From assembly GCF_000260715.1 (NCBI RefSeq), contig NC_017834.1, positions 1,488,001 to 1,552,000 on the forward strand: a stretch of 64,000 nt of DNA, written 5' to 3'. The stretch's first letter is position 1; every line of letters starts with the position of its first letter. The translations under genes were made by a program, and so were the position numbers. Origin of the DNA: Bifidobacterium animalis subsp. animalis ATCC 25527. Its GTDB lineage: Bacteria > Actinomycetota > Actinomycetes > Actinomycetales > Bifidobacteriaceae. This document shows positions 1 to 9,535 of the stretch, piece after piece. The notes under the pieces were generated by a model. The model did no database searches, was not told the origin of the DNA, and saw nothing but the letters and a program-made list of their open reading frames with translations.

Positions 1-1873
<1,873 letters not shown>

Positions 1874-2226
1874 AACATTGCAGAAAGCCAAAAACGACTC
1901 TCAAATCCATTTCAAAAGAAATCAGACGGACCATCCAATAAGGAAGGACGGTCACACAAAAAACCTCCGCCATCCATCAAAACCCGACAGGATTACCCAC
2001 ACGAAACCATGCAGGCGGACAACGGAACTGGCATCATAAAAGACGACCAAGCACCATCACGGCCACGACAGCCGCAACGACATCAACCTTGGTCAAGTAG
2101 TACAGTACACGCTATTGAGTTCTCAAACCACCACCACACAGCCGGCGAACACACCCGGACCCAGTCCAGAAGCTCACCAACCGGCAGCAAGATGAATAAC
2201 TTACACGCCCCACCCCGAAAACACAA
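1874..2226 (-). promoter_or_regulatory. rRNA operon promoter and leader
   Basis: The minus strand upstream of 16S contains TTGTGT (2221-2226), a 17-bp spacer and TAAGTT (2198-2203), a plausible sigma-70-like promoter. About 325 nt of leader follow before the mature 16S end. At about 2105-2125 the leader holds GAGAACTCAATAGCGTG, matching the spacer motif near 45-75 and consistent with a processing or antitermination element. The IS element ends only about 140 bp upstream of the -35 box. The promoter is called from sequence only. Confidence 0.6.
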
Positions 2227-2390
2227 ACCCACCCCCAACCACACACCACAAAACCCCTAGAAAACACTCACCACCACCGGCGTGTCGAAAACCAGCCAAA
2301 ACACCCCCAAACCAACCAAACAACCAACACACAACCAACCAACACACAAAAAGACACAAACCATGAACTGGTCTGGTTTTTGTTCCGCCT

Positions 2391-3323
2391 TTATAGTGAG
2401 GCGGCTTGTGTCGCCTGGTTCGTATAGTACTCGGTTTCGACCTGCTCGGGTGTCCTGTAGTCCAGGCTGGCGTGGAGGCGTTTCGAGTTCCACCATGAGA
2501 CCCATTGGAACGTCGCCAGCTCCAGGTCGCCCACGTCCCGGAACGGCTTGCGCCGCCAGACCAGCTCGGTCTTGTACGCGCCGTTGACGGACTCGGCCAT
2601 GGCGTTGTCGTAGGAGTCGCCGACCGTGCCGGTCGAGGGCAGCATCCCGTACTCGCGCACGCGCGTGGTGTACACCGTGCTGATGTACTGGGAGCCGTGG
2701 TCGGAGTGGTGGATGAGCCCCCGGGTGCCGCCGTGCCCCGCGGCCCAGGAGATCGCCTGCTCCAGCGCCTGCAGGGGCAGCTCCTCGGTGTTCATGCTGG
2801 TGGCGCACGCCCATCCCACGATGCGGCGGGCGAATACGTCGGTGACGAACGCAGCGTAGCCGAACCGCCCGTCCGTCATGCGCACGTAGGTGATGTCGGC
2901 CACGTGCAGCCGGTTCGGCGCCATGGCCCGGAACCTGCGCTCCACGAGGTCGGGCCTGCCGCCCGCGCCCTTCGCCGGCCTGGTGGTCGCCGGCGTCCTG
3001 CCGCGCCTGACGCCTTGTATGCCGAGCTCGCGCATGATGTTCATCACCTGGTCGCGGCCGACCTCGGACGGATCCCACCCCTCGGCGAGCAGCTGGGCAT
3101 GGACCTTCCTGTATCCGTACACGGCCATGAAGAAATCCGAATGGATCCGGAGGATGTCCCGGGCCAGCGCCTCGTGGCGCGCCTTCATGCGGCTGGGCGG
3201 CCTGGTCTTGAACATGCGGTAGCCGCGCGGCGTGAGAAACCCGCAATCCGACGCCGCGCCCAGCACCCTGCAGATCGGCCCGACCCCGAAACGATCCCGA
3301 TGCGCGTCGATGTACGCGGACAT
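2391..3323 (-). CDS. IS3-family transposase OrfB (integrase core)
   Basis: This is a 310-residue DDE transposase. The catalytic residues are visible as D in ADITYVRM, D in HHSDHGSQY and E in AMAESVNGAYKTE, with the downstream WYN-like segment typical of IS3 OrfB at FQWVSWWNSKRLHASL. The start ATG (3323-3321) overlaps the TGA of orfA. The same frame stays open upstream to 3497, so a -1 frameshift in orfA would give the OrfAB fusion that catalyses transposition in this family. The frame is full length and runs to within 30 bp of the element's left end. Confidence 0.92.
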   Translation of the reverse strand: MSAYIDAHRDRFGVGPICRVLGAASDCGFLTPRGYRMFKTRPPSRMKARHEALARDILRIHSDFFMAVYGYRKVHAQLLAEGWDPSEVGRDQVMNIMRELGIQGVRRGRTPATTRPAKGAGGRPDLVERRFRAMAPNRLHVADITYVRMTDGRFGYAAFVTDVFARRIVGWACATSMNTEELPLQALEQAISWAAGHGGTRGLIHHSDHGSQYISTVYTTRVREYGMLPSTGTVGDSYDNAMAESVNGAYKTELVWRRKPFRDVGDLELATFQWVSWWNSKRLHASLDYRTPEQVETEYYTNQATQAASL

Positions 3324-3643
3324 CAGGGCCGTGTCGGGTCGAGCCGCGCCGCGAAAAAAGCCGACGCCGTCGTCAAAATCTCGTTCGCCCGCCGCAGCTC
3401 CGCGTTCTCCGCCCGCAGACGCTTGAGCTCGGCCATCGCCTCCTGCGCGGACTGTTCCGACTGTTCCGCGGCCGACGCATCCGACTGGTTCCGCCAACGC
3501 CGCAGCGTCTCGGACGAGACGCCCAGATCCCTGGCCACCTCGGCGATCGCCTTCGTCTCCGACGAATACGAGGGACGGGACTCCGTCAACAGCCTGACGG
3601 CCTTCGCCTTGAACTCATCCGTGTATCTCGTGCCCTTGGACAT
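3323..3643 (-). CDS. IS3-family transposase OrfA (helix-turn-helix)
   Basis: This 106-residue protein has an N-terminal Tnp_1-type helix-turn-helix (about residues 6-52, ending in SSETLRRWRNQ). A leucine-zipper-like coiled coil (about 60-92, LKRLRAENAELRRANEIL) follows and mediates multimerisation in IS3 enzymes. The ATG at 3643 was chosen over the longer open frame because the ORF then begins with the family-typical MSKGTRYTDEFK. A T TTT TTC heptamer at 3353-3359 near the end of the gene is the candidate -1 slippery site joining it to orfB. Confidence 0.9.
   Translation of the reverse strand: MSKGTRYTDEFKAKAVRLLTESRPSYSSETKAIAEVARDLGVSSETLRRWRNQSDASAAEQSEQSAQEAMAELKRLRAENAELRRANEILTTASAFFAARLDPTRP
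3353..3359 (-). other. Candidate programmed -1 frameshift heptamer
   Basis: The orfA frame reads GCT TTT TTC GCG here. Slipping back one base gives GGC TTT TTT CGC, which is the orfB frame and continues to the orfB start without a stop. The heptamer fits the X XXY YYZ pattern used by IS3-family elements. Confidence 0.55.
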
Positions 3644-3766
3644 GATTCCATCATCTCCCATCGAGTTAGGTGAAATGCGGAACAAAAACCAGGCCATATC
3701 ACCAATCCGCAAACACACAAGAAAGAAACCACCACAGGAAACAATCTCCACCCCACCTTTTCCCCA

Positions 3767-3814
3767 GACGTAAAAGGAGACGAAACCCACGCCACACACG
3801 ACCCCAATTACGCA
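3767..3814. repeat. Family A inverted repeat unit, degenerate
   Basis: This 48-bp unit has a left arm GACGTAAAAGGAGACG and a right arm ACCCCAATTACGCA. It matches the ends of units at 10675, 37330 and 46653-46859, with a different centre. Confidence 0.6.
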
Positions 3815-4057
3815 GGCTGACACAGACAAGAACAGGACGCACAACCCAAGAAAACCCCTCCAACAGGCGACCCCCGCGAACAGGCGACCACTGCAGAACA
3901 GACCACCGTCGGACGGGGTGGCGACAGAGCCGCAGACTCACCGCCGAGAAGCACGGCACCCCCTCGCGGCAGCATTTCAGCATCTCACACCAGGGAGGCG
4001 GGTTCCGACAGCAGCCATCACCCGCATCCGTACACCACAGAAAGGTCACCGCAGCTG

Positions 4058-4207
4058 TTGCGGCCCGAATGCGCGGGGCAGAGTTGCTCACACCCGGATT
4101 CGTGGAGGAGAAGTGCAAGTTGCGCCCCGGATGTGCGGGGCAGGGTTGAGGAACGTAAGGGAGCTTGCGACAGTGACGAAACTCTGCCCCGCGCATCCGG
4201 GGCGCAA
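4058..4207. repeat. Family E: three copies of a 29-bp element (two direct, one inverted)
   Basis: Copies lie at 4058-4086, 4120-4148 and, inverted, 4179-4207. They share TTGCGCCCCGGATG followed by GCGGGGCAGAGTT, with two to four differences. Copy 1 to copy 2 is 62 bp. Copies 2 and 3 face each other and could form a long hairpin. No coding role is apparent. Confidence 0.75.
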
Positions 4208-4347
4208 CACTTGGGGGGCAACACCAAGGGCACGATCTGAGGTCGGCAACATTCCAGCCATGCACACGAAACCGCCACATCGCCGTTCGAGCCAATGATT
4301 CCAAAGGCTCGCCACCTGCCGCACGTGCGTCGGGAGGAACATTACAC

Positions 4348-4376
4348 TTGCACTTGTCCGCCAGATGACGTATGTT
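4348..4376 (+). promoter_or_regulatory. Promoter of the tRNA-Val/tRNA-Gly unit
   Basis: TTGCAC (4348-4353), a 17-bp spacer and TATGTT (4371-4376) lie 12 bp before tRNA-Val. Spacing and position fit a housekeeping promoter. Confidence 0.6.
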
Positions 4377-4388
4377 GTTACTCGCTTC

Positions 4389-4460
4389 GGGCGGTTGGCG
4401 CAGAGGTAGCGCACTTCCCTGACACGGAAGGGGTCACAAGTTCGAATCTTGTATCGCCCA
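4389..4460 (+). tRNA. tRNA-Val (GAC anticodon)
   Basis: A 72-nt cloverleaf. The acceptor stem GGGCGGT pairs with ATCGCCC, the anticodon stem CTTCC/GGAAG encloses the loop CTGACAC, and the T arm contains GTTCGAAT. The 3' CCA is not encoded. It is followed after 24 bp by tRNA-Gly, probably in one transcript. Confidence 0.96.
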
Positions 4461-4484
4461 CGAAACCGGTTCTCCGGTTATGTT

Positions 4485-4560
4485 GCGGACATAGCTTAGT
4501 TGGTAAAGCGCGACCTTGCCAAGGTCGAGACCGCGGGTTCGAGTCCCGTTGTCCGCTCCA
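4485..4560 (+). tRNA. tRNA-Gly (GCC anticodon)
   Basis: A 76-nt cloverleaf including an encoded CCA. The acceptor stem GCGGACA pairs with TGTCCGC, the anticodon stem GACC/GGTC encloses the loop TTGCCAA, and the T loop contains GTTCGAG. A strong terminator follows immediately. Confidence 0.96.
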
Positions 4561-4561
4561 A

Positions 4562-4595
4562 ATGCAAAAGACTCCCCAATGGGAGTCTTTTGCAT
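4562..4595. terminator. Bidirectional intrinsic terminator
   Basis: A perfect 15-bp stem starting ATGCAAAAGACTCCC with a 4-nt CAAT loop and A/T tracts on both sides. It ends the tRNA unit and can also end the convergent small gene at 4644-4862. Confidence 0.85.
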
Positions 4596-4643
4596 ATTTG
4601 GCACCAGCGAGCGCCAGCAGGTATCCACCTACAACAGAGCGTT

Positions 4644-4862
4644 TCAGCCCTCCTGTGCCTCGGCTTCGCGTTCCACCGCCTTGTCCACATTGTCTGCGGC
4701 CTTGTCGAGATCGACATCGGACTTCAGATCATGCTTGAAGGCACGATTGATATCCTTCACCACGTCCTTCTCCTGATGCTCGGCTTTGCGCTCATCGACA
4801 TCGGCCTTGAAATCATCGACCTTCTCCTTAAGCGTCTCGTGCGCCTTCTTGTCATCTGCCAT
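4644..4862 (-). CDS. Small highly charged protein, CsbD/stress-like
   Basis: A 72-residue protein rich in Lys, Asp and Glu, with no hydrophobic segment and strong helix propensity (MADDKKAHETLKEKVDDFKA at the start). The ATG at 4862 was chosen because GGAAAGG lies about 8 bp upstream. The composition resembles hydrophilins or CsbD-like stress proteins, but I do not recognise a defined family. A similar small charged protein is at 29733. Function unknown. Confidence 0.7.
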   Translation of the reverse strand: MADDKKAHETLKEKVDDFKADVDERKAEHQEKDVVKDINRAFKHDLKSDVDLDKAADNVDKAVEREAEAQEG

Positions 4863-5006
4863 AGTGACCACCTTTCCTTGAAATAGCAACTAAGGTGCTT
4901 TCATTACACCTCAACTGCCGCACCCAATCGGCTAAAACCGCTGTAGGCATATATTTCGAGGTCATATATTTGACATAGATTCTCACACAAACCGAAAAAC
5001 GTCATC

Positions 5007-6950
5007 TCACTGAATTGTCTGCATTGGAACATGGCAGAATTCGGGCACTTTGTACCACTTGACCGGGTAACCGGCACCGTGCGCGCAGAACATCGAGTCG
5101 GGCGTGTTCTCCAGATCCGATTCGGCGTCGTATTCCGCGTGCTCAACCACCACGTCCGCATCATGGCAATCCCGGTAGCCGCCGAACACCAGTGAGATAC
5201 ACCCACGACCGTGCGTGTAGGCGCTTACGTCCATCGCATAGTCGCGCATCTCACTCACCGGCGCCTCGCCTTCGAGTACCGCGAATTCGCCGTCTGCAGA
5301 CGGTGCCTCGCACACACCGCTCATTCGCTGCACGTCGCTCATCGCGCGTCCGAGCATGTCTTGCGGCACTTCGAGACGGAATCTGTACCACGGCTCCAGC
5401 AACACGCATTCACCGGCGTCGCGGGCGACCATGAGCCCCATGCGCACCGCGCGATACGTGGCCTCGCGGAAATCGCCGCCTTCGGTATGCTTCAAGTGCC
5501 CTCGCCCGCCGATCAGCGTGTATCGCACATCGGTGAGCGGCGCGCCCACCAGCACGCCGAGATGCTCCTTTTCGCGCAGATGCTGCACAATGGCGCGCTG
5601 CCAGTTACGGTCGAGCACATCTTCACTCACGGCGGTCGCGAATTCAACGCCCGCGCCGCGTGCCAAAGGCTCGATCAGCACATGCACCTCGGCATAGTGA
5701 CGCAACGGTTCGAAATGCCCCGCGCCCTCCACCGGCGCGCTTATCGTCTCCTTGTACAGGATCGACCCCTGCCCGAACGCCACTTCAAGACCGAACCGCG
5801 AGCGCATCAACTCCTCCACAATCTCCAGCTGCACGGCGCCCATCAACTGCACGTGCACCTCCTGCAGGCGCGGCTGCCATACGACATGCAGCAGGGGCTC
5901 CTCGTCTTCCAGCTCGCGCAACGCGACCAGGCAGGCGTGCGGGTCGCAATCCCCGGGGAGCAGCGTATAGGTGAGCACTGGCTGCAATACCAGTGCGCCC
6001 GCAGATTCCGCCGCACCGAGCCCCTCGCCGGGCACCGTGCGCCCAAGTCCGGTGACCGCGCACACCTCGCCGGCGGCCACGCGTTCCACCGTCGTCGATT
6101 TCGCACCGGAGTACACGCGAACCTGATCGATTTTCTCACCGGATTCGAGCACCATCTTCGCACACAGCTCGCCGCCGGTCACCTTGAGCCACGTGAGTCT
6201 GTTGTCCGATGCATCGTGGGAGATCTTGAACACCTGCGCGCTGAAATCCTCACCGTACGCAGGCTGCTGTGTGTAGGTCTCGAATCCGCACATGAACTCG
6301 GTCACGCCCTCCATACGCAGGGCCGCTCCGAAATACACCGGGAACACGCGGCGGCGTGCGATGAGACCGGCTATCGTGGGAATGTCGACGTTTCCCGAAG
6401 CCACATACTGGTCCATCGCAGAATCATCTTGCAACGCAATCGTCTCCAACGTCGCCGCGTCGAGCTCACCGGCGGCATTGGCGGTGAAGTCGGCACAGGA
6501 ATCCGAGAACCTGCGCTGCAGCTGTGCGAGCATGGCCTGCCGACTCGTCTCCGGCATATCCATCTTGTTGACGAATATGAACGTGGGCACGTCATACTGC
6601 CTGAGCAGGCGCCACAACGTCTCCGTGTGACCCTGGATGCCATCCGACGCGCTCACCACGAGCACCGCATAGTCGAGCATCCGTAGCGTGCGTTCCGTCT
6701 CCGCGGAGAAATCAACGTGGCCCGGGGTGTCGAGCAGCGTGAGCTCCATGTTCGGGGATTCGATCACCGCCGGTTCGGTGAAGATTGTGATGCCGCGCTC
6801 ACGTTCGATCTGATTCGTGTCGAGGAACGAGTCGCCGTGATCGACGCGGCCGAGCTTACGCGTGACGCCGGCGTTGTAGAGGAGCGCTTCGGACAGCGTG
6901 GTTTTGCCGGCGTCCACATGTGCCACAATGCCTGCCACAATCCGCTTCAT
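5007..6950 (-). CDS. Tet(M)/Tet(W)-like ribosomal protection GTPase (chromosomal homologue)
   Basis: This 647-residue translation GTPase has the domain order of the Tet(M)/Tet(O)/Tet(W) family. G1 is AHVDAGKTT (about residues 10-18), G3 is DTPGHVDF, G4 is NKMD, and EF-G-like domains II-V follow. Family members bind the ribosome and release tetracycline. From remembered sequences it is clearly different from acquired tet(W): it begins MKRIVAGIVAHVDAGKTT and ends without the usual tet C-terminus. It is more likely a bifidobacterial chromosomal homologue. The ATG at 6950 is preferred over an upstream GTG because GAGGAG lies 7 bp before it. Whether it gives resistance cannot be read from sequence. 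Confidence 0.85.
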   Translation of the reverse strand: MKRIVAGIVAHVDAGKTTLSEALLYNAGVTRKLGRVDHGDSFLDTNQIERERGITIFTEPAVIESPNMELTLLDTPGHVDFSAETERTLRMLDYAVLVVSASDGIQGHTETLWRLLRQYDVPTFIFVNKMDMPETSRQAMLAQLQRRFSDSCADFTANAAGELDAATLETIALQDDSAMDQYVASGNVDIPTIAGLIARRRVFPVYFGAALRMEGVTEFMCGFETYTQQPAYGEDFSAQVFKISHDASDNRLTWLKVTGGELCAKMVLESGEKIDQVRVYSGAKSTTVERVAAGEVCAVTGLGRTVPGEGLGAAESAGALVLQPVLTYTLLPGDCDPHACLVALRELEDEEPLLHVVWQPRLQEVHVQLMGAVQLEIVEELMRSRFGLEVAFGQGSILYKETISAPVEGAGHFEPLRHYAEVHVLIEPLARGAGVEFATAVSEDVLDRNWQRAIVQHLREKEHLGVLVGAPLTDVRYTLIGGRGHLKHTEGGDFREATYRAVRMGLMVARDAGECVLLEPWYRFRLEVPQDMLGRAMSDVQRMSGVCEAPSADGEFAVLEGEAPVSEMRDYAMDVSAYTHGRGCISLVFGGYRDCHDADVVVEHAEYDAESDLENTPDSMFCAHGAGYPVKWYKVPEFCHVPMQTIQ

Positions 6951-7057
6951 ATCGCTCCTCACTTCGCTCGGTCACTGCCGACACCAGCATACGCGCGCAC
7001 GTGAAATCACTTGCCGGCAAGCGAGATTGTCAGACGACCGAACACATCCTCGGCATC

Positions 7058-7296
7058 CTACTGCGAGTTGGCGGAGAGCAGCACGCCCGTCGACGAGTTC
7101 TTCACTTCGATCACATAGGCGTATTCGCTTGCATCGTCCTGCGTGTACTCCCAGAAGACAAACCGGTTGCCATCGTGTTCGCCGTGCAACTGCCGAGCAC
7201 TGCCGCCACAAGCATCAACAGCGCGCACCATGCCGCCACTGCTCCCATGCGCGAGGATTTCCCATTCACAGACTTCCCTGCAACCTTGCCGTTCAT
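7058..7296 (-). pseudogene. Frameshifted small lipoprotein
   Basis: Frame 1 starts at 7296 after AAGGAG and encodes a signal peptide with a lipobox (VLGSC), then becomes unlike protein after the codons for NTMATG. A second frame continues sensibly from that point (NRFVFWEYTQDDASEYAYVI) to a stop at 7058. A single indel near 7175 would join them into an intact lipoprotein of about 79 residues. I cannot tell a real mutation from a sequencing error. Function unknown. Confidence 0.6.
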
Positions 7297-7786
7297 GTTC
7301 ATCTCCTTCCGCACTCAAGACCACCTCAAGCGCTTAAGTCCACAGAATAACAAGGCTTCCGCCAGACCCTCCCTCGCCGTCCGAATTTCAACAGTGTCGC
7401 AGACCATACCGTGATACCAATCCAATATGACTGCACACATATTCTTCGTCTGCCTAGTATTCTCATCTGGCTCACGCTGCCCGCAAACCGCGTTCCGCCC
7501 CGCCATGCTATGGTGGGGCGCATGATCAATCGCGAAGGAATGGTGAAGGCATGTTGTCGCCATGCGATTGATTCGTCATGCCCAGCCATGTGTCGCTGAA
7601 TTTCATACAGATTCCCAGACGCATTCTCATCAGGCATCCGGCCCATTCGGACGATTCCCGCATACTCATTCGCTATTCGCAGACCACATTCGCATGCATT
7701 CGCGTATGCCGTCCCACGAATATGGCCCTTTCGACGACTCAGCACAGGCAATCCGAAACAACACGCCATTCACGCAAAGGAACATC
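7297..7786. other. Intergenic region upstream of the oligopeptide-binding protein gene
   Basis: I see no supported gene. The region must hold the promoters of the divergent lipoprotein remnant and of the plus-strand transporter gene. An imperfect hairpin at 7496-7520 (CGCCCCGCCAT, loop GCT, ATGGTGGGGCG) could be an operator or an RNA hairpin. Confidence 0.5.
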
Positions 7787-9448
7787 ATGAACTCACTCAG
7801 ACATCACACCACCAATCACCACCGCATCGGCGCCGCCATCGCCGGCATCACGGCGCTCGGCGCGCTTCTCGCCGGCTGCGGCGCAGGTACCGGCGCGTCC
7901 GGCAGCTCGAACTCCTCCCCATCCTCGCAGACCATCTCGGTGAACAATGTGGAGCCGGCCGCCAATCTGCTGCCGGGCAACACCGACGACATGGCCGGTT
8001 GGAAAGTGGTGACCCAGCTGTACGAGGGCTTGGTCACGTTCTCCGACAAAGGCGAGCTCATCTATGCGGACGCCAAGTCGATCACACCGAACGCCGACGC
8101 CTCGCAGTACACGGTCACGTTGCGCGACAATCTGCAGTTCTCCGATGGTGAGAAGATCACTGCGAGCACGTATGCGAAATCGTGGTCTTTCGCCGCGAAT
8201 GCCGCCAACGGACAGCTCGGCGCCTCGATTTTCGCCACGATCAAGGGCTACGACGATCTGCAAAAAGACGGCGTGGACAAGAACGCCCAGCTTTCGGGCA
8301 TCAACGTGATCGACGACCACACGCTCCAGGTCACACTCAACGCCCCGGACTCCTCGTTCCCCTACAAGGTGGGCGATGTCGCGTTCCTGCCGATCGCCGA
8401 AAGCGCGTACCGTGACGTCAACGCGTACGGCGAGCGCCCGGTGGGCAACGGTCCATACATGCTCGAGGCATGGAACCATGACCAAAACATCGAACTTAAG
8501 CCGAACCCGAAGTACACCGGGCCACGTAAGGCACGCAACGGCGGCATCAACTTCGTGCTGTACACCGACACGCAGACCGCGTATGCCGACGTGGAATCAG
8601 GCAATCTCGATGTGATCGACACGATTCCGGCATCCGCGTTGGCCAGCTACCAGCAGGATTCGAATCTGCAGACCTTCAACAAACCGGGCCCTGGCTTCAA
8701 ATCGTTCACCATTCCGCAGCAGCTCGCGCATTTCCAGGGCGAGGAGGGCCGCCTGCGCCGCGCCGCGATCAGCCATGCCATCAACCGAAAGAGCATCATC
8801 GACAAGGTGATGTACGGCACCGCCACCCCGGCCACCGACTTCCTCGCACCCACCATTGCCGGCTATTCCAAGGATCTCAAGGGTTCCGACGTGCTCGACT
8901 ACGAGACGAAGACCGCACAGGATCTCTGGGCGAAGGCCGACGCGATCTCGAAGTGGAACGGCACCTTCCGCATCGCCTACAGCACGGACAGCGGCAACCG
9001 CGAGCTCATCGAGGGCATCACGAACTCGATCAAGAACACGCTGGGCATCGACGCCGAGCCGTATGTGCTGCCCACGCAGAAGGAACTGAGCTCGGCGATC
9101 CACGACCGCACGATCAACGCGGCGTTCCTGCAGGGCATGCAATCCGACTACCCGTACCCGGAGGGCTACCTCATGCAGGCCTATGACTCCGCGTCTGCAG
9201 ACGGCAAGGGGCTCAACAACGGCGACTACAAGAGCCGTGATTTCGACGCGCTGATCGACGACGCCGCACGCCAGACCGACGAGTCGAAGGCGATCGGCTA
9301 CTACCATCAGGCCGAGGAACTGCTGTTCAACGACCTCCCGGTGATTCCGCTGTGGTATGCGAACGTCACCGCGGCCGCCGGCAAGAACGTGCAGCACGTC
9401 TCGTTCAACTACATGGGCGTGCCGAAATACAACGAACTCACCAAGTAG
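7787..9448 (+). CDS. Oligopeptide ABC transporter substrate-binding lipoprotein (OppA family)
   Basis: This 553-residue family 5 extracellular solute-binding protein has a lipoprotein signal ending at LLAGC (Cys31), followed by a Ser-rich linker and a full-length SBP_bac_5 domain (VVTQLYEGLVTFSDKGEL near the start of the domain). The protein would be membrane-anchored and capture peptides. The frame is open from 7562, but the ATG at 7787 is chosen because AAAGG precedes it and the signal peptide starts there. No permease or ATPase genes are adjacent, so it must work with components elsewhere. Confidence 0.92.
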   Translation: MNSLRHHTTNHHRIGAAIAGITALGALLAGCGAGTGASGSSNSSPSSQTISVNNVEPAANLLPGNTDDMAGWKVVTQLYEGLVTFSDKGELIYADAKSITPNADASQYTVTLRDNLQFSDGEKITASTYAKSWSFAANAANGQLGASIFATIKGYDDLQKDGVDKNAQLSGINVIDDHTLQVTLNAPDSSFPYKVGDVAFLPIAESAYRDVNAYGERPVGNGPYMLEAWNHDQNIELKPNPKYTGPRKARNGGINFVLYTDTQTAYADVESGNLDVIDTIPASALASYQQDSNLQTFNKPGPGFKSFTIPQQLAHFQGEEGRLRRAAISHAINRKSIIDKVMYGTATPATDFLAPTIAGYSKDLKGSDVLDYETKTAQDLWAKADAISKWNGTFRIAYSTDSGNRELIEGITNSIKNTLGIDAEPYVLPTQKELSSAIHDRTINAAFLQGMQSDYPYPEGYLMQAYDSASADGKGLNNGDYKSRDFDALIDDAARQTDESKAIGYYHQAEELLFNDLPVIPLWYANVTAAAGKNVQHVSFNYMGVPKYNELTK

Positions 9449-9458
9449 GCGATTCCGG

Positions 9459-9500
9459 TATTCGTCGTCTGCTCAGGGCAGCTGCGGCAGACGACGAATA
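9459..9500. terminator. Hairpin between convergent genes
   Basis: TATTCGTCGTCTGC (9459-9472) and its perfect complement (9487-9500) enclose a 14-nt loop. It lies just after the oppA-like gene and just beyond the end of the sortase remnant. The T tract is weak. Confidence 0.6.
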
Positions 9501-9535
9501 CATGCCGGAACCGCTCCCGTTTGCCGCTCGGCAGC

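Larger units (their letters stand above)
2364..3701 (-). mobile_element. IS3-family insertion sequence, complete
   Basis: This 1338-bp element carries overlapping orfA and orfB transposase genes on the minus strand. The terminal inverted repeats begin TGAACTGGTCTGG at 2364 and, read inward from the other end, TGATATGGCCTGG at 3701. Both continue into the identical block GGTTTTTGTTCCGC. The element has the expected TG...CA ends. A CCA triplet flanks both sides (2361-2363 and 3702-3704), fitting the 3-bp target duplication of IS3-type elements. Ends, duplication and reading frames all appear intact, suggesting recent and possibly active insertion upstream of the rRNA operon. Confidence 0.9.
3702..4347. 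other. Gene-poor region between IS element and tRNA genes
   Basis: I find no convincing coding sequence here. Predicted ORFs lack ribosome binding sites and recognisable protein composition. The region contains one degenerate copy of the 47-48-bp inverted repeat (3767-3814) and three copies of a separate 29-bp element (4058-4207). Confidence 0.6.

Noticed and set aside
3767-3814. CRISPR repeats, also considered for the arrays at 29468, 43669 and 46653
   Set aside because: Units are few, some are inverted, the conserved part is the ends rather than a fixed repeat, spacing is irregular and no cas genes are present.
5007-6950. Acquired tet(W)
   Set aside because: The sequence differs too much from remembered tet(W); no transposase flanks it directly and it looks like native DNA.
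7562-7786. N-terminal extension of the oligopeptide-binding protein
   Set aside because: The ATG at 7787 has a ribosome binding site and begins a proper lipoprotein signal; the upstream part is His/Ser-rich noise.
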